A stretch of 64,000 bases of DNA, from positions 81,968 through 145,967 of the forward strand of contig NZ_BMUL01000005.1 in assembly GCF_014650175.1 (NCBI RefSeq). Reading direction: 5' to 3'. Origin of the DNA: Streptomyces termitum. Its GTDB lineage: Bacteria > Actinomycetota > Actinomycetes > Streptomycetales > Streptomycetaceae. Below are positions 35,501 to 46,693 of this stretch, piece after piece. Made by a program: the position numbers and the translations under genes. Within the stretch, counting starts at the first letter, position 1. The number at the start of each line of letters is the position of its first letter. The notes beneath the pieces are model-generated. The model was not told the origin of the DNA. It searched no databases and saw nothing but the letters and a program-made list of their open reading frames with translations.

Positions 35501-36202
35501 ATGACGACACCGGCCCCGGGGCTCCACTCGCACGTGCTCGCCGCCCTGGGCCTGGCCATCACCGCCGGCGAGTACCCGCCCGGCACGGTCCTGCGCACCG
35601 ACGAGCTGGCCCAGCGCTTCGACGTCTCCCGGACCGTCGTCCGTGAGGTCGTCCGCGTCCTGGAGTCCATGCGCCTGGTCGAGTCCCGCCGCCGGGTCGG
35701 CGTCACCGTCCAGCCCACCCCCAGCTGGAACGTCTACGACCCCCAGGTCATCCGCTGGCGCCTGGCCGGCGCCGACCGCCCCCGCCAGCTCCGCTCCCTC
35801 ACCGTGCTCCGCTCCGCCGTCGAACCCGTCGCGGCCGGCCTCGCCGCCCTGCACGCCACCCCCGAGCAGTGCCGCGACCTCACCGAGCGGGCCCTCGGCA
35901 TGGTCGCCACCTCGCGCGGACGCCAGCTCGACGCGTACCTCGTGCACGACGTCGCCTTCCACCGGATCGTCCTCGAAGCCTCCGGGAACGAGATGTTCGC
36001 CCGCCTCGGCGACGTCGTCGCCGAGGTCCTCACCGGCCGCACCCACCACCACGTCATGTTCGAGGACCCCGACCCGGCCGCCGTCACCCTCCACGTCCAG
36101 GTCGCCGAGGCCGTCCGCGAGCGCGACGCGGACCGCGCCGAGGCGCTCACCCGCGAGATCGCCGTCGGAGCCCTCCGGGAGCTCGACGTCCTCGCCCCCT
36201 GA
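35501..36202 (+). CDS. gntR: GntR family regulator (FadR subfamily) of gluconate use
   Basis: The 233-residue protein has an N-terminal winged helix ([27 protein letters not shown], about residues 33-59, wing RRRVGVTV) and an all-helical FCD domain with metal ligands likely in [16 protein letters not shown] and the late HVQVAEAV. The ATG at 35501 is set by the promoter at 35465-35493. It is divergent from gntK-gntP with a GT-N3-AC palindrome between, so it most likely represses that operon until gluconate or its phosphate is present. Confidence 0.93.
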   Translation: MTTPAPGLHSHVLAALGLAITAGEYPPGTVLRTDELAQRFDVSRTVVREVVRVLESMRLVESRRRVGVTVQPTPSWNVYDPQVIRWRLAGADRPRQLRSLTVLRSAVEPVAAGLAALHATPEQCRDLTERALGMVATSRGRQLDAYLVHDVAFHRIVLEASGNEMFARLGDVVAEVLTGRTHHHVMFEDPDPAAVTLHVQVAEAVRERDADRAEALTREIAVGALRELDVLAP

Positions 36203-36320
36203 CCCCTCCCCGGCCACCGGCCCCCTCACGGGCGCGACCCTTCGGGGACTCGCCTTTTATCGGGAGATAGTGGTACGACAGGAGGCCCACAAGATCCGCT
36301 CGTCCGAAGGGAAGTCAGCG

Positions 36321-37406
36321 ATGCCACAGCACGTGCGGGGGGTCATCGCCCCCGGTCGGAACGAGCCGGTGCGGGTCGAGACGATCGTCGTCCCCGACCC
36401 CGGCCCCGGCGAGGCCGTCGTCGCGATCCAGGCGTGCGGCGTCTGCCACACCGACCTCCACTACAAGCAGGGCGGGATCAACGACGAGTTCCCGTTCCTC
36501 CTCGGCCACGAGGCCGCCGGAATCGTCGAGTCCGTCGGCGCGGGCGTCACCGACGTCGCCCCCGGCGACTACGTGATCCTCAACTGGCGCGCCGTCTGCG
36601 GCCAGTGCCGCGCCTGCCGCCGGGGCCGCCCCTGGTACTGCTTCGACACCCACAACGCGAAGCAGCGGATGACCCTCCTCGACGGCACCGAGCTCTCCCC
36701 GGCCCTCGGCATCGGCGCCTTCGCCGAGAAGACCCTCGTCGCCGCCGGCCAGTGCACCAAGGTCGACCCCGCCGTCGCCCCCGAGATCGCCGGCCTCCTC
36801 GGCTGCGGCGTCATGGCAGGCATCGGCGCCGCGATCAACACCGGGAACGTCTCCCGGGGCGACACCGTCGCCGTCATCGGCTGCGGAGGCGTCGGCGACG
36901 CCGCGATCGTCGGCGCCCGGCTGGCCGGCGCCGCGAAGGTCATCGCCGTCGACATCGACGAGCGGAAGCTCGCCAAGGCGAAGGAGATGGGCGCCACCGA
37001 CACCGTCGACTCCCGCGAGGGCGACCCCGTCGAGGCGATCCGCGCCCTCACCGGCGGCTTCGGCGCCGACGTCGTCATCGAGGCGGTCGGCCGCCCGGAG
37101 ACGTACCGGCAGGCGTTCTACGCCCGCGACCTCGCCGGCACCGTCGTCCTCGTCGGCGTCCCCACCCCCGAGATGCGGCTCGAACTGCCGCTGCTCGACG
37201 TCTTCGGCCGGGGCGGCGCGCTCAAGTCCTCCTGGTACGGCGACTGCCTGCCGTCCCGCGACTTCCCCATGCTCATCGACCTCCACCGGCAGGGCCGCAT
37301 CGACCTCGGCGCCTTCGTCACCGAGACCATCTCCCTCGACGAGATCGAGAAGGCGTTCGCCCGCATGCACGAGGGCGACGTGCTGCGCTCGGTGGTGGTG
37401 CTGTGA
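36321..37406 (+). CDS. mscR: S-(hydroxymethyl)mycothiol dehydrogenase (mycothiol-dependent formaldehyde dehydrogenase)
   Basis: The 361-residue zinc enzyme oxidises the formaldehyde-mycothiol adduct, and may also reduce S-nitrosomycothiol. Catalytic zinc ligands are Cys42 (GVCHTD) and His63-Glu64 (LGHEAAG). The structural zinc lobe is Cys93, Cys96, Cys99 and Cys107, and [13 protein letters not shown] binds NAD. The start [12 protein letters not shown] is as in known MscR, with AGGGAAG upstream. It overlaps the next MBL gene by one base (TGATG), the conserved MscR partner. The mshC gene at 52220 supplies the thiol cofactor pathway. Confidence 0.95.
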   Translation: MPQHVRGVIAPGRNEPVRVETIVVPDPGPGEAVVAIQACGVCHTDLHYKQGGINDEFPFLLGHEAAGIVESVGAGVTDVAPGDYVILNWRAVCGQCRACRRGRPWYCFDTHNAKQRMTLLDGTELSPALGIGAFAEKTLVAAGQCTKVDPAVAPEIAGLLGCGVMAGIGAAINTGNVSRGDTVAVIGCGGVGDAAIVGARLAGAAKVIAVDIDERKLAKAKEMGATDTVDSREGDPVEAIRALTGGFGADVVIEAVGRPETYRQAFYARDLAGTVVLVGVPTPEMRLELPLLDVFGRGGALKSSWYGDCLPSRDFPMLIDLHRQGRIDLGAFVTETISLDEIEKAFARMHEGDVLRSVVVL

Positions 37407-38035
37407 TGACCGCCCGCGTCGACCACCTCGTCACCTCCGGCACCTTCAGCCTCGACGGCGGCACCTGGGACGTCGACAACAACGTCTGGATCGTCGGCGA
37501 CGACACCGAGGCGATCGTCATCGACGCCGCCCACGACCCCGCCGCGATCCTCGCCGCCCTCGACGGCCGCGCCCTGCGCGCCATCGTCTGCACCCACGCC
37601 CACGACGACCACGTCGGCGCCGCCCCCGCGCTCGCCGCCGCCACCGGCGCCCGCGTCCTGCTGCACCCCGCCGACCAGCCGCTGTGGAAGCTCACCCACC
37701 CCGACCACAGCCCCGACGGCGAACTCGCCGACGGCCAGGTCCTCACCATCGCCGGCACCGACCTGACGGTCCTGCACACCCCCGGCCACGCCCCCGGCGC
37801 GATCTGCCTGTACGCCCCCGAACTGGGCACCGTCTTCACCGGCGACACCCTCTTCCAGGGCGGCCCCGGCGCCACCGGCCGGTCCTTCTCGGACTTCCCC
37901 ACGATCGTCGACTCGATCCGCGGGAAGCTGCTCACCCTGCCGCCCGAGACGGTGGTCCGCACCGGCCACGGCGACTCCACCACCATCGGCGCGGAGGCCC
38001 CGCACCTCCAGGAGTGGATCAGCCGAGGCCACTGA
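37406..38035 (+). CDS. MBL-fold hydrolase partner of MscR (probable S-formylmycothiol hydrolase)
   Basis: The 209-residue protein has the zinc motif THAHDDH (His64 to His69), further ligands in HTPGHAPGA and FTGDTLFQGGPGATG, and a late RTGHGDSTT. It is glyoxalase II-like and translationally coupled to mscR. The same pair exists in mycobacteria. It may hydrolyse the S-formylmycothiol made by MscR to formate and mycothiol; this is inferred from context. Its 3' end overlaps the convergent pseudouridine synthase gene by 17 bases. Confidence 0.92.
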   Translation: MTARVDHLVTSGTFSLDGGTWDVDNNVWIVGDDTEAIVIDAAHDPAAILAALDGRALRAIVCTHAHDDHVGAAPALAAATGARVLLHPADQPLWKLTHPDHSPDGELADGQVLTIAGTDLTVLHTPGHAPGAICLYAPELGTVFTGDTLFQGGPGATGRSFSDFPTIVDSIRGKLLTLPPETVVRTGHGDSTTIGAEAPHLQEWISRGH

Positions 38036-38945
38036 GCGAGAGCCGGCTCTCGAACCGCCGCTCCCCGCCCGTGAACGGGTCGGAGAACTCCAGCGTCCGC
38101 GCCAGCAGCTGCAACGGCCGCCCGAAGTCCTCCGGCCCGTCCTCCCGCACCACCGGGAAGAGCGGGTCGTGCAGGATCGGCAGCCCCAGCGCGTTCATGT
38201 GCACCCGCAGCTGGTGCGTCCGCCCCGTCTCCGGCTCCAGCCGGTACCGCCCCCGCCCGCCCCGCCGCTCCACCAGCGCGATCCGGCTCACCGCGTTCGG
38301 CTCGCCCGGCACCTCCCGCGCCGCGAGCACCCCGCGCTCCTTCTCGATCCGGCTGCGCACCGTCACCGGCAGCGCCACCCCCGGGTCGTACGCCGCCACC
38401 GCCTCGTACCCCTTGCGCACCCGCCGCTCCTTGAACAGCACCTGGTACGCCCCCCGGTCCTCCGGCCGCACCACGAACAGCACCAGCCCCGCCGTCAGCC
38501 GGTCCAGCCGGTGCGCGGGCTGGAGGAACGGCAGCCCGTGCTCCTCGCGCAGCCGCGCCAGCGCCGTCTGCGCCACGTGCCGTCCGCGCGGCACCGTCGC
38601 CAGGAAGTGCGGCTTGTCCGCCACCAGGATCCGCTCGTCGCGGTACACCACCCCGATCCCGAACGGCACCGGCTCCTCCACCGGGAGATCCCGGTGGAAC
38701 CACAGCCACCGCCCCGCCTCGTACGGCTCCGAGGCCACCGCCGCCCGCCCGTCGGCCCCGACGAAGCGCCCCTCCGCCAGCATCGCCCCGACCCGCTCCG
38801 CGCCCACGGCCGCCCCGTACCGCCCGAGCAGGAAATCCCCCACGGTCGCCCAGGAGCCCTCCGCGCCGCCCGGCAGCCTGACCCGCACCGGATCGACCCC
38901 GCCCCGCTGGGGCAGCGGCGCGGCCGGCACCCTCTTCCTCCGCAC
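38019..38945 (-). CDS. RluA-type RNA pseudouridine synthase
   Basis: The 308-residue protein has the catalytic motif HRLDRLTAGLVLF (Asp148) and PETGRTHQLRVHMNALG, which identify the RluA class. It converts specific uridines in rRNA or tRNA to pseudouridine. The N-terminal part (residues 30-90) is an S4-like RNA-binding region. The GTG start is taken from the full-length domain match. It lies just after a tRNA gene and its terminator on the same strand. Confidence 0.93.
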   Translation of the reverse strand: MRRKRVPAAPLPQRGGVDPVRVRLPGGAEGSWATVGDFLLGRYGAAVGAERVGAMLAEGRFVGADGRAAVASEPYEAGRWLWFHRDLPVEEPVPFGIGVVYRDERILVADKPHFLATVPRGRHVAQTALARLREEHGLPFLQPAHRLDRLTAGLVLFVVRPEDRGAYQVLFKERRVRKGYEAVAAYDPGVALPVTVRSRIEKERGVLAAREVPGEPNAVSRIALVERRGGRGRYRLEPETGRTHQLRVHMNALGLPILHDPLFPVVREDGPEDFGRPLQLLARTLEFSDPFTGGERRFESRLSLSGLG

Positions 38946-38998
38946 CGCTCCGCCTCACCTCGTCCGCACCGGCCCCGCGCGCGACCGCGCACACGAGA

Positions 38999-39029
38999 AA
39001 GTCCCGGTCGAGAGACTCGACCGGGACTT
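38999..39029 (-). terminator. Terminator of the tRNA-Leu gene
   Basis: AAGTCCCGGTCGAG (38999-39012) pairs perfectly with CTCGACCGGGACTT (39016-39029) across a three-base loop, five bases beyond the tRNA 3' end. On the minus strand it is followed by TTCTC. Confidence 0.85.
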
Positions 39030-39033
39030 CTTC

Positions 39034-39121
39034 TGGTGTCCGAGGGGGGACTTGAACCCCCACGCCCGATAAAGGGCACTAGCACCTCAAGCTAGCGCGT
39101 CTGCCATTCCGCCACCCGGAC
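39034..39121 (-). tRNA. tRNA-Leu, anticodon GAG
   Basis: Read on the minus strand, the 88-nt gene starts GTCCGGGTGGCGGAATGGC and ends CTCGGACACCA with the CCA encoded. The acceptor stem pairs over seven positions with one G-U. The anticodon loop CTTGAGG gives GAG, decoding CUC and CUU. A long variable arm (GTGCCCTTTATCGGGCGT) marks a class II tRNA, and GGTTCAAGTCC is the T loop. Confidence 0.97.
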
Positions 39122-39367
39122 AGGGTGTGTGTCTCGCGGCCCTGGGCCGTTCCGACGAGGAAAACCATAGCAAACATTCGGAGTGGTCGATCACCACCTT
39201 CCCGCCCGCCCCGCGCACACCGCCCGCCCCGCCCGCCCCTCCGGTCTCGGCATGTGACAGCGGTGTGTCGGCGGGTGGACGCCCTTGCGCCTCCGGGGCG
39301 GCGGCGCGGGAGGATGGGGAGCGACCCCGCCGGCAGGCACGTGGGGCACGGAGTGGGAGGAAGCAGC

Positions 39368-40693
39368 GTGAGCGAGTCGAACACCGGCCGGACCGTCTCG
39401 GGTGAGGACGAGGTCGTCGACCTGTGCCGGGACCTCATCCGCATCGACACCAGCAACTACGGCGACCACTCCGGTCCGGGCGAGCGGGCGGCGGCCGAGT
39501 ACGTCGCCGAGAAGCTCGCCGAGGTCGGCCTCGAACCGAGGATCATCGAGTCGCACAAGGGCCGCGCCTCCACCGTCGCCCGCATCGAGGGCGAGGACCC
39601 CTCCCGCCCGGCGCTCCTCATCCACGGCCACACCGACGTCGTCCCGGCCAACGCCGAGGACTGGACCCACCACCCCTTCTCCGGCGAGATCGCCGACGGC
39701 TGCGTCTGGGGCCGGGGCGCCGTCGACATGAAGGACATGGACGCGATGACCCTCGCGGTCGTCCGCGACCGGCTGCGCAGCGGCCGCAAGCCCCCGCGCG
39801 ACATCGTCCTCGCCTTCCTCGCCGACGAGGAGGCCGGCGGCACCTACGGCGCCCGCCACCTGGTCGACCACCACCGCGACCTCTTCGACGGCGTCACCGA
39901 GGCGATCGGCGAGGTCGGCGGCTTCTCGTTCACCGTCAACGAGAACCTGCGGCTCTACCTGGTCGAGACCGCCCAGAAGGGCATGCACTGGATGCGCCTC
40001 ACCGTCGAGGGCACGGCCGGTCATGGCTCGATGACCAACGACGACAACGCCATCACCGAACTCTGCGAGGCCGTCGGCCGGCTCGGCCGCCACCAGTGGC
40101 CGGTGCGCGTCACCAAGACCGTCCGCAGCTTCCTCGACGAGCTCTCGGACGCCCTCGGCACCCCGCTCGACCCCGAGGACATGGACGGCACCCTCGCCAA
40201 GCTCGGCGGCATCGCCAAGATGGTCGGCGCCACCCTGCGCAACTCCGCCGCCCCCACCATGCTCGGCGCGGGCTACAAGGTGAACGTGATCCCCGGCCAG
40301 GCCACCGCTCACGTCGACGGCCGCTTCCTGCCCGGCTACGAGCAGGAGTTCCTCGCCGACCTCGACCGGATCCTCGGCCCGCGCGTGAAGCGCGAGGACG
40401 TGCACGGCGACCGGGCCCTGGAGACCAGCTTCGACGGCGCCCTCGTCGACGCCATGCAGGTCGCCCTGCGCGCCGAGGACCCGATCGCCCGCGCCGTGCC
40501 GTACATGCTCTCCGGCGGCACCGACGCCAAGTCCTTCGACGACCTCGGCATCCGCTGCTTCGGCTTCGCGCCGCTCCAGCTCCCGCCGGAGCTCGACTTC
40601 GCCGGCATGTTCCACGGCGTCGACGAGCGGGTCCCGGTCGACGGCCTGAAGTTCGGCGTCCGCGTCCTGGACCGCTTCCTCGACGCCTGCTGA
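39368..40693 (+). CDS. M20 family metallopeptidase
   Basis: The 441-residue cytoplasmic peptidase or amidohydrolase has the M20 zinc and catalytic residues: His88 and Asp90 in HGHTDVVP, Asp120 in GAVDMKD, and Glu154-Glu155 in ADEEAGG. A late SGGTDAKSFDDLG continues the C-terminal part. The GTG start has GGAGGAAG upstream. Actinobacterial members are often annotated M20/M25/M40 with unknown substrate (dipeptide or acylated amino acid). It precedes the chaplin genes but has its own terminator. Confidence 0.93.
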   Translation: MSESNTGRTVSGEDEVVDLCRDLIRIDTSNYGDHSGPGERAAAEYVAEKLAEVGLEPRIIESHKGRASTVARIEGEDPSRPALLIHGHTDVVPANAEDWTHHPFSGEIADGCVWGRGAVDMKDMDAMTLAVVRDRLRSGRKPPRDIVLAFLADEEAGGTYGARHLVDHHRDLFDGVTEAIGEVGGFSFTVNENLRLYLVETAQKGMHWMRLTVEGTAGHGSMTNDDNAITELCEAVGRLGRHQWPVRVTKTVRSFLDELSDALGTPLDPEDMDGTLAKLGGIAKMVGATLRNSAAPTMLGAGYKVNVIPGQATAHVDGRFLPGYEQEFLADLDRILGPRVKREDVHGDRALETSFDGALVDAMQVALRAEDPIARAVPYMLSGGTDAKSFDDLGIRCFGFAPLQLPPELDFAGMFHGVDERVPVDGLKFGVRVLDRFLDAC

Positions 40694-40725
40694 CCCCCCC
40701 GCCCGGCCGGGGCGGCACCGGAGGC

Positions 40726-40754
40726 GACGGGCGGACGGAAATCGTCCGCCCGTC
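40726..40754 (+). terminator. Terminator after the M20 peptidase gene
   Basis: GACGGGCGGACG and CGTCCGCCCGTC form a perfect 12-bp stem with loop GAAAT, 32 bp after the stop codon. Confidence 0.85.
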
Positions 40755-40792
40755 CCACCGCTGACCGGAAAGAGTGAATGCGCCCGGGGCCT

Positions 40793-40820
40793 CGTAGCCC
40801 CCTTCCCTCCCCCTCGTTAC
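40793..40820 (+). promoter_or_regulatory. Probable sigma-BldN promoter of the short chaplin gene
   Basis: CGTAGC (40793-40798) and CGTTAC (40815-40820) with a 16-bp spacer resemble the BldN-type consensus CGTAAC-N16-CGTTGA, known to drive chaplin and bldM transcription. The boxes lie about 50 bp before the start codon. Confidence 0.5.
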
Positions 40821-40869
40821 AGGAGATGCGGTCCGCGGCTGGGGCCGCACTTGTCAACTAGGAGGAATA

Positions 40870-41103
40870 ATGATCAAGAAGGTCGTCGCTGCTGCGGCTG
40901 CCACGGGCGGTCTGGTTCTCGCTGGCGCGGGCATGGCCGTCGCCGACGCCGGTGCCCAGGGTGCGGCCATCGGTTCCCCCGGTGTCCTCTCGGGCAACGT
41001 CGTCCAGGTCCCGGTCCACGTGCCGGTGAACCTCTGCGGCAACACGGTCTCCGTGATCGGCCTGCTGAACCCCGCCTTCGGCAACACCTGCGTCAACGCC
41101 TGA
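40870..41103 (+). CDS. chpH: Short chaplin, ChpH-like
   Basis: A 77-residue secreted amyloid surfactant that coats aerial hyphae and spores. The signal peptide ends AVADA near residue 26. The mature 50-residue chaplin domain has GSPGVLSGNVVQVPVHVPVN, then CGNTVSVIGLLNPAFGNTC with the two conserved Cys. Sequence and its place just upstream of a long chaplin match the ChpH position in S. coelicolor (recalled, not searched). AGGAGG lies seven bases before the ATG. It has its own terminator. Confidence 0.93.
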   Translation: MIKKVVAAAAATGGLVLAGAGMAVADAGAQGAAIGSPGVLSGNVVQVPVHVPVNLCGNTVSVIGLLNPAFGNTCVNA

Positions 41104-41137
41104 CGTTGTGTCCCGCCCCCTGAGGGGGTGAGCCGGT

Positions 41138-41174
41138 CCGGCCCCGGAGTGCGTGCCATGCACTCCGGGGCCGG
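41138..41174 (+). terminator. Terminator between the two chaplin genes
   Basis: CCGGCCCCGGAGTGC (41138-41152) pairs perfectly with GCACTCCGGGGCCGG (41160-41174) across a seven-base loop. The two chaplin genes can therefore be expressed separately. Confidence 0.85.
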
Positions 41175-41257
41175 TGGCCATTCCGCCCCGGGCACGGGCC
41201 CGGTGGCTCACGACCCACGCCGATCAGGCGAATGCCGAGAAGGCAGGTAAGCAAGCT

Positions 41258-42076
41258 ATGCGACAGGTCACGCGCAAGAGCATCATCACCGTCGCGGCGG
41301 CCGGCGGAGTCTTCGCGCTGTGCGGAGGCATCGCACAGGCGGATTCCGCCGCGAACGGTTCGGCCGCGAACTCCCCGGGCATCGCGTCCGGGAACACCGT
41401 CCAGGTCCCGGTCCACGCCCCGATCAACGCCTGCGGGAACACGGTCAACGCCGTCGGCGTCCTCAACCCGGCGATGGGCAACTCCTGCGCCAACGTCCCC
41501 GCCCAGGCCCGCCCCGGCTCGTCCGGAAGCGGACACGCGAGCGGATCCCCGGGGGTCGCGTCCGGCAACACCGTCGTGGTGCCGGTCGAGGCCCCCGTCA
41601 ACGTCTGTGGCAACGATGTCACCGGCATCGGCCTGGGCAACGCCGCCGGCGGCAACGACTGCGGGAACGGCGTCGAACCCGACGACGGCGGATACGGCGA
41701 GGAGGAGCCCGGAGGGTACGGGGAGGAGCCCGGCGGCTACGGGGAGACCCCGGAGACCCCCGGGACGCCCACCACGCCCGGCACCCCCACCACCCCGGGC
41801 ACGCCGACCACTCCCGGCACCCCGACCACCCCCGGCACGCCGGAGACCCCGACCACTCCCGGCACCCCCGGCACGCCCACCACGCCGGGGACGCCGGGCA
41901 CCCCCGGCCCGAGCGGCAGCCCGAACCACCCCGGTCCGCAGCTCACGCCCCCGCCCTCCCACGAGGAACTGGCCGAGACCGGCGCGGACGCGCCCCTCGG
42001 CCTGATCGTCCCGGCCGCCGCCGGACTGCTCCTGGCGGGCTCGCTGGTCTACCGCCGCTCCCGCCGCGGCGCCTGA
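41258..42076 (+). CDS. chpC: Long chaplin with sortase motif, ChpC-like
   Basis: The 272-residue surface protein has a signal peptide, two chaplin domains (each with VQVPVHAPINACGN or VVVPVEAPVNVCGN and a second Cys), a Gly/Tyr/Glu segment, and a long Pro-Thr-Gly repeat spacer. The C-terminus has sorting motif LAETG, a hydrophobic helix and RRSRRG. LAXTG is the site used by Streptomyces class E sortases to attach long chaplins to the wall. The ATG at 41258 begins MRQVTRKS; AAGGCAGG lies upstream. The repeat length probably varies between strains. Confidence 0.93.
   Translation: MRQVTRKSIITVAAAGGVFALCGGIAQADSAANGSAANSPGIASGNTVQVPVHAPINACGNTVNAVGVLNPAMGNSCANVPAQARPGSSGSGHASGSPGVASGNTVVVPVEAPVNVCGNDVTGIGLGNAAGGNDCGNGVEPDDGGYGEEEPGGYGEEPGGYGETPETPGTPTTPGTPTTPGTPTTPGTPTTPGTPETPTTPGTPGTPTTPGTPGTPGPSGSPNHPGPQLTPPPSHEELAETGADAPLGLIVPAAAGLLLAGSLVYRRSRRGA
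41747..41908 (+). repeat. Pro-Thr-Gly coding repeats in the long chaplin gene
   Basis: About ten short units encoding PTTPGT or close variants follow each other, spacing the chaplin domains away from the wall anchor. Synonymous third-base changes separate the copies, so selection keeps the peptide rather than the DNA. Confidence 0.85.
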
Positions 42077-42102
42077 CCACCGCGCCGGGTACGGAGACGA
42101 CG

Positions 42103-42131
42103 GAGGGGCCCCGCACACCGCGGGGCCCCTC
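42103..42131. terminator. Bidirectional terminator between chaplin and DUF5703 genes
   Basis: GAGGGGCCCCGC and GCGGGGCCCCTC form a perfect 12-bp stem with loop ACACC, between convergent genes. Confidence 0.85.
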
Positions 42132-42149
42132 TTCCGTCTTCCGTCACTA

Positions 42150-42344
42150 TCACCAGGTCGCGCGGAGCTGGCGGATGATCCGCCGCTTCAACCGCACCCT
42201 GCGGCTGCCGTCCCGGCGCAGGGTCAGCCGGTCCAACTCCCAGTGTCCGTACTCGGCGTGGTCGGTCAGGAGCCGCGTGGTCTCCTTGCGGGAGGTCCCT
42301 CGCGGCACGTACACATCGACAAATTCGTATTCCGGCATCGCCAT
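42150..42344 (-). CDS. DUF5703 family small basic protein
   Basis: The 64-residue protein (MPEYEFVDVYVPRGTSRKETTR to the basic tail RVRLKRRIIRQLRATW) is conserved across Streptomyces as DUF5703. It is strongly basic in its second half, so RNA or DNA binding is conceivable, but no function is known. The ATG at 42344 adds two residues; the ATG at 42338 matches the usual family start. It is divergent from the next gene across a 42-bp gap. Confidence 0.85.
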   Translation of the reverse strand: MAMPEYEFVDVYVPRGTSRKETTRLLTDHAEYGHWELDRLTLRRDGSRRVRLKRRIIRQLRATW

Positions 42345-42386
42345 CTATTGTGCGGGTACCGGCCCGGTACGGATAGCGTCTGTCCC

Positions 42387-43022
42387 ATGTCTGATGCTGC
42401 GCAGCCCACCGCTGCCGAGGTACGTGCCGCCGCGGAGGCGGTCAAGACCGCACTGGACCGCCACCTCGCGGCGGTCGAACGCCGCACCGGGGACGACGAC
42501 ACGGCGGTGTACGAGGCGTTCAACGCCCTGGCCGCGGCCGCCGAGACCTATGACGAACTCCTCTACGACCGCTACGACGAGGTGACCCCCTTCGAGATCC
42601 CCGGAGCCGACGACGGGCTGCCCCCCTATGCCGGACCTGACGAACCCCAGGCCCTCAGCGTGCTGATCCGCCGCGACTACGCGGTGGCCGAACCGCGCCG
42701 GCTCGCCGCCCAGGCCCGGCGCGTCGCCGACCTCGACCACGACGAGGAGGGGCCCCGCGGCACCGCCGCCGCGATCGGCGTCCTCTTCGGGGAGTACGAG
42801 CCCGACGAGATCGCCTCCCGGCACAAGGAGTTCGGCCTGGAGGAGGGCGACTCCACGGTGTGGGTCACCGCCGCGGGGGAGTTCCCCGAGCCGGGGGAGT
42901 GGCTCGCCGCCCCCTTCGAGCAGGCCGACCCGGAGCGGATCGTCTGCCGCTTCGACATCAGCTCCGTCTTCGACGACGAGGACGACGACGAGGGCCCTGA
43001 CGACGGGGACGGCGACGACTGA
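42387..43022 (+). CDS. Conserved actinobacterial hypothetical protein, acidic
   Basis: The 211-residue cytoplasmic protein has an N-terminal helical region (AAAEAVKTALDRHLAAVERRTG), a middle with RRDYAVAEPRRL and a C-terminus ending in an Asp-rich tail (FDDEDDDEGPDDGDGDD). No known domain was recognised. A TAGCGT box (42374-42379) seven bases before the ATG suggests leaderless transcription. It ends at one of the strongest hairpins in the window. Confidence 0.75.
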   Translation: MSDAAQPTAAEVRAAAEAVKTALDRHLAAVERRTGDDDTAVYEAFNALAAAAETYDELLYDRYDEVTPFEIPGADDGLPPYAGPDEPQALSVLIRRDYAVAEPRRLAAQARRVADLDHDEEGPRGTAAAIGVLFGEYEPDEIASRHKEFGLEEGDSTVWVTAAGEFPEPGEWLAAPFEQADPERIVCRFDISSVFDDEDDDEGPDDGDGDD

Positions 43023-43042
43023 ACCCGGCACCGCCGGGGAGG

Positions 43043-43090
43043 ACGCCGGAGGGCCGGAACACCATGTGCGGTGTTCCGGCCCTCCGGCGT
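43043..43090. terminator. Very strong bidirectional hairpin terminator
   Basis: A perfect 21-bp stem: 43043-43063 (ACGCCGGAGGGCCGGAACAC plus C) pairs with 43070-43090 across a six-base loop, lying between convergent genes. No T-tract follows. Confidence 0.9.
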
Positions 43091-43106
43091 GTCGCCGCCC
43101 CCGGGG

Positions 43107-45562
<2,456 letters not shown>

Positions 45563-45566
<4 letters not shown>

Positions 45567-46540
45567 AAGGTGCTCCAGTCGTGATCCGGATAGCGGTGCA
45601 CGGGCGCCGACACGTCGTCCAGCGCCCGGCAGATCTCGTCAGGAAGACTAAGGCTCTCCACCGACAGGGCCGCGCCGAGCTGGCGCGCCGTGCGCGCGCC
45701 GATGATCGGCGCGGTGACGCCGGGCCGGTCGCGGACCCAGGCGAGCGCCACGTGCAGCGGGGTCGTGGCGAGCCCGTCGGCGGCGGTGCTGACCGCCTCC
45801 ACGATCCGGCTCGCCGTCTCGTCGAGGTACGGCTCCACGAACGGCGCCAGCGCCTCCGACGCGCCCCGCGAGTCGGCCGGGGTCCCGCCGCGGTACTTCC
45901 CGGTGAGGACCCCGCGGCCCAGCGGGGAGGAGGGCAGCAGCCCCATGCCGAGGTCGATCGCGGCGGGCAGCACCTCCCGCTCGACGCCCCGCTGGAGCAG
46001 CGAGTACTCCAACTGGGCGCCCGCGAGCCGGGTGCGGTCGCCCGCCAGCTGCCAGGTGCCGGCCTTGGCGAGCTGCCAGCCGCAGAAGTTCGCCACGCCC
46101 GCGTACCGCGCCCGGCCGCTGCGCACCGCTATGTCGAGGGCCTGGAGCGACTCCTCCAGCGGCGTGTGCGGGTCGTAGGCGTGCAGCTGCCACAGGTCGA
46201 CGTGGTCCGTGCCCAGCCGGTCCAGGGAGGCGTCGAGCGCGGCGAGGAGGTGCCCGCGCGAGCCGTCGGTGCGCCGGTCCGGGTCGGGCACGCTGCCGGC
46301 CTTGGTGGACAGGACCAGGTCCCGCCGCGGCACCAGCCGCTCCATCAGCCGCCCGAGCAGGTGCTCCGCCTCGCCGCCGCCGTACACGTCGGCGGTGTCC
46401 ACGAGCGTGCCGCCCGCGTCCCAGAACGCCTTCAGCTGGTCGGCCGCGTCGTGCTCGTCGGTGTCCCGCCCCCAGGTGAGCGTGCCGAGCCCGATGCGCG
46501 AGACGCGCAGGCCGGTACGTCCGAGATGCCTCTGCTCCAT
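45563..46540 (-). CDS. Aldo/keto reductase
   Basis: The 325-residue NADPH-dependent reductase has the catalytic tetrad in Asp48 and Tyr53 (DTADVYGGG), Lys80 (LSTKAG) and a His in WQLHAYD. It has the YajO/YghZ-like layout with SPLGRGVLTGKYRGG. Substrate unknown. Its stop overlaps the start of the RecD2-like gene, so the two are translated from one mRNA, an unusual pairing that may be only positional. Confidence 0.93.
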
Positions 46541-46622
46541 GGGCGGGACCTTACTGGCCGGGACCCCGGACGGAGGGGGCCTGTGGACGGAACCTGTGGA
46601 CGACGGTCCGCCCGCCGCCTCC

Positions 46623-46652
46623 TGACGGATCCGGGGAGCGGGCGCTAGAGTC
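46623..46652 (+). promoter_or_regulatory. Probable promoter of the F420-type oxidoreductase gene
   Basis: CTGACG (46623-46628), 18-bp spacer and TAGAGT (46647-46652), about 40 bp before the start at 46694. Confidence 0.5.
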
Positions 46653-46693
46653 CGGATCGAGAGACGTTACCGATGGGTAAGGGGTGCGTGGAA

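Noticed and set aside
36280..36320. Alternative mscR start after an AGGAGG at 36280-36285
   Set aside because: The only codon at proper spacing is ATC. The ATG at 36321 has AGGGAAG upstream and gives the usual MPQHVRG start.
41747..41908. CRISPR-like or mobile repeat array
   Set aside because: The repeats are short, adjacent and in frame, encode a Pro-Thr-Gly spacer, and have no unique spacers.
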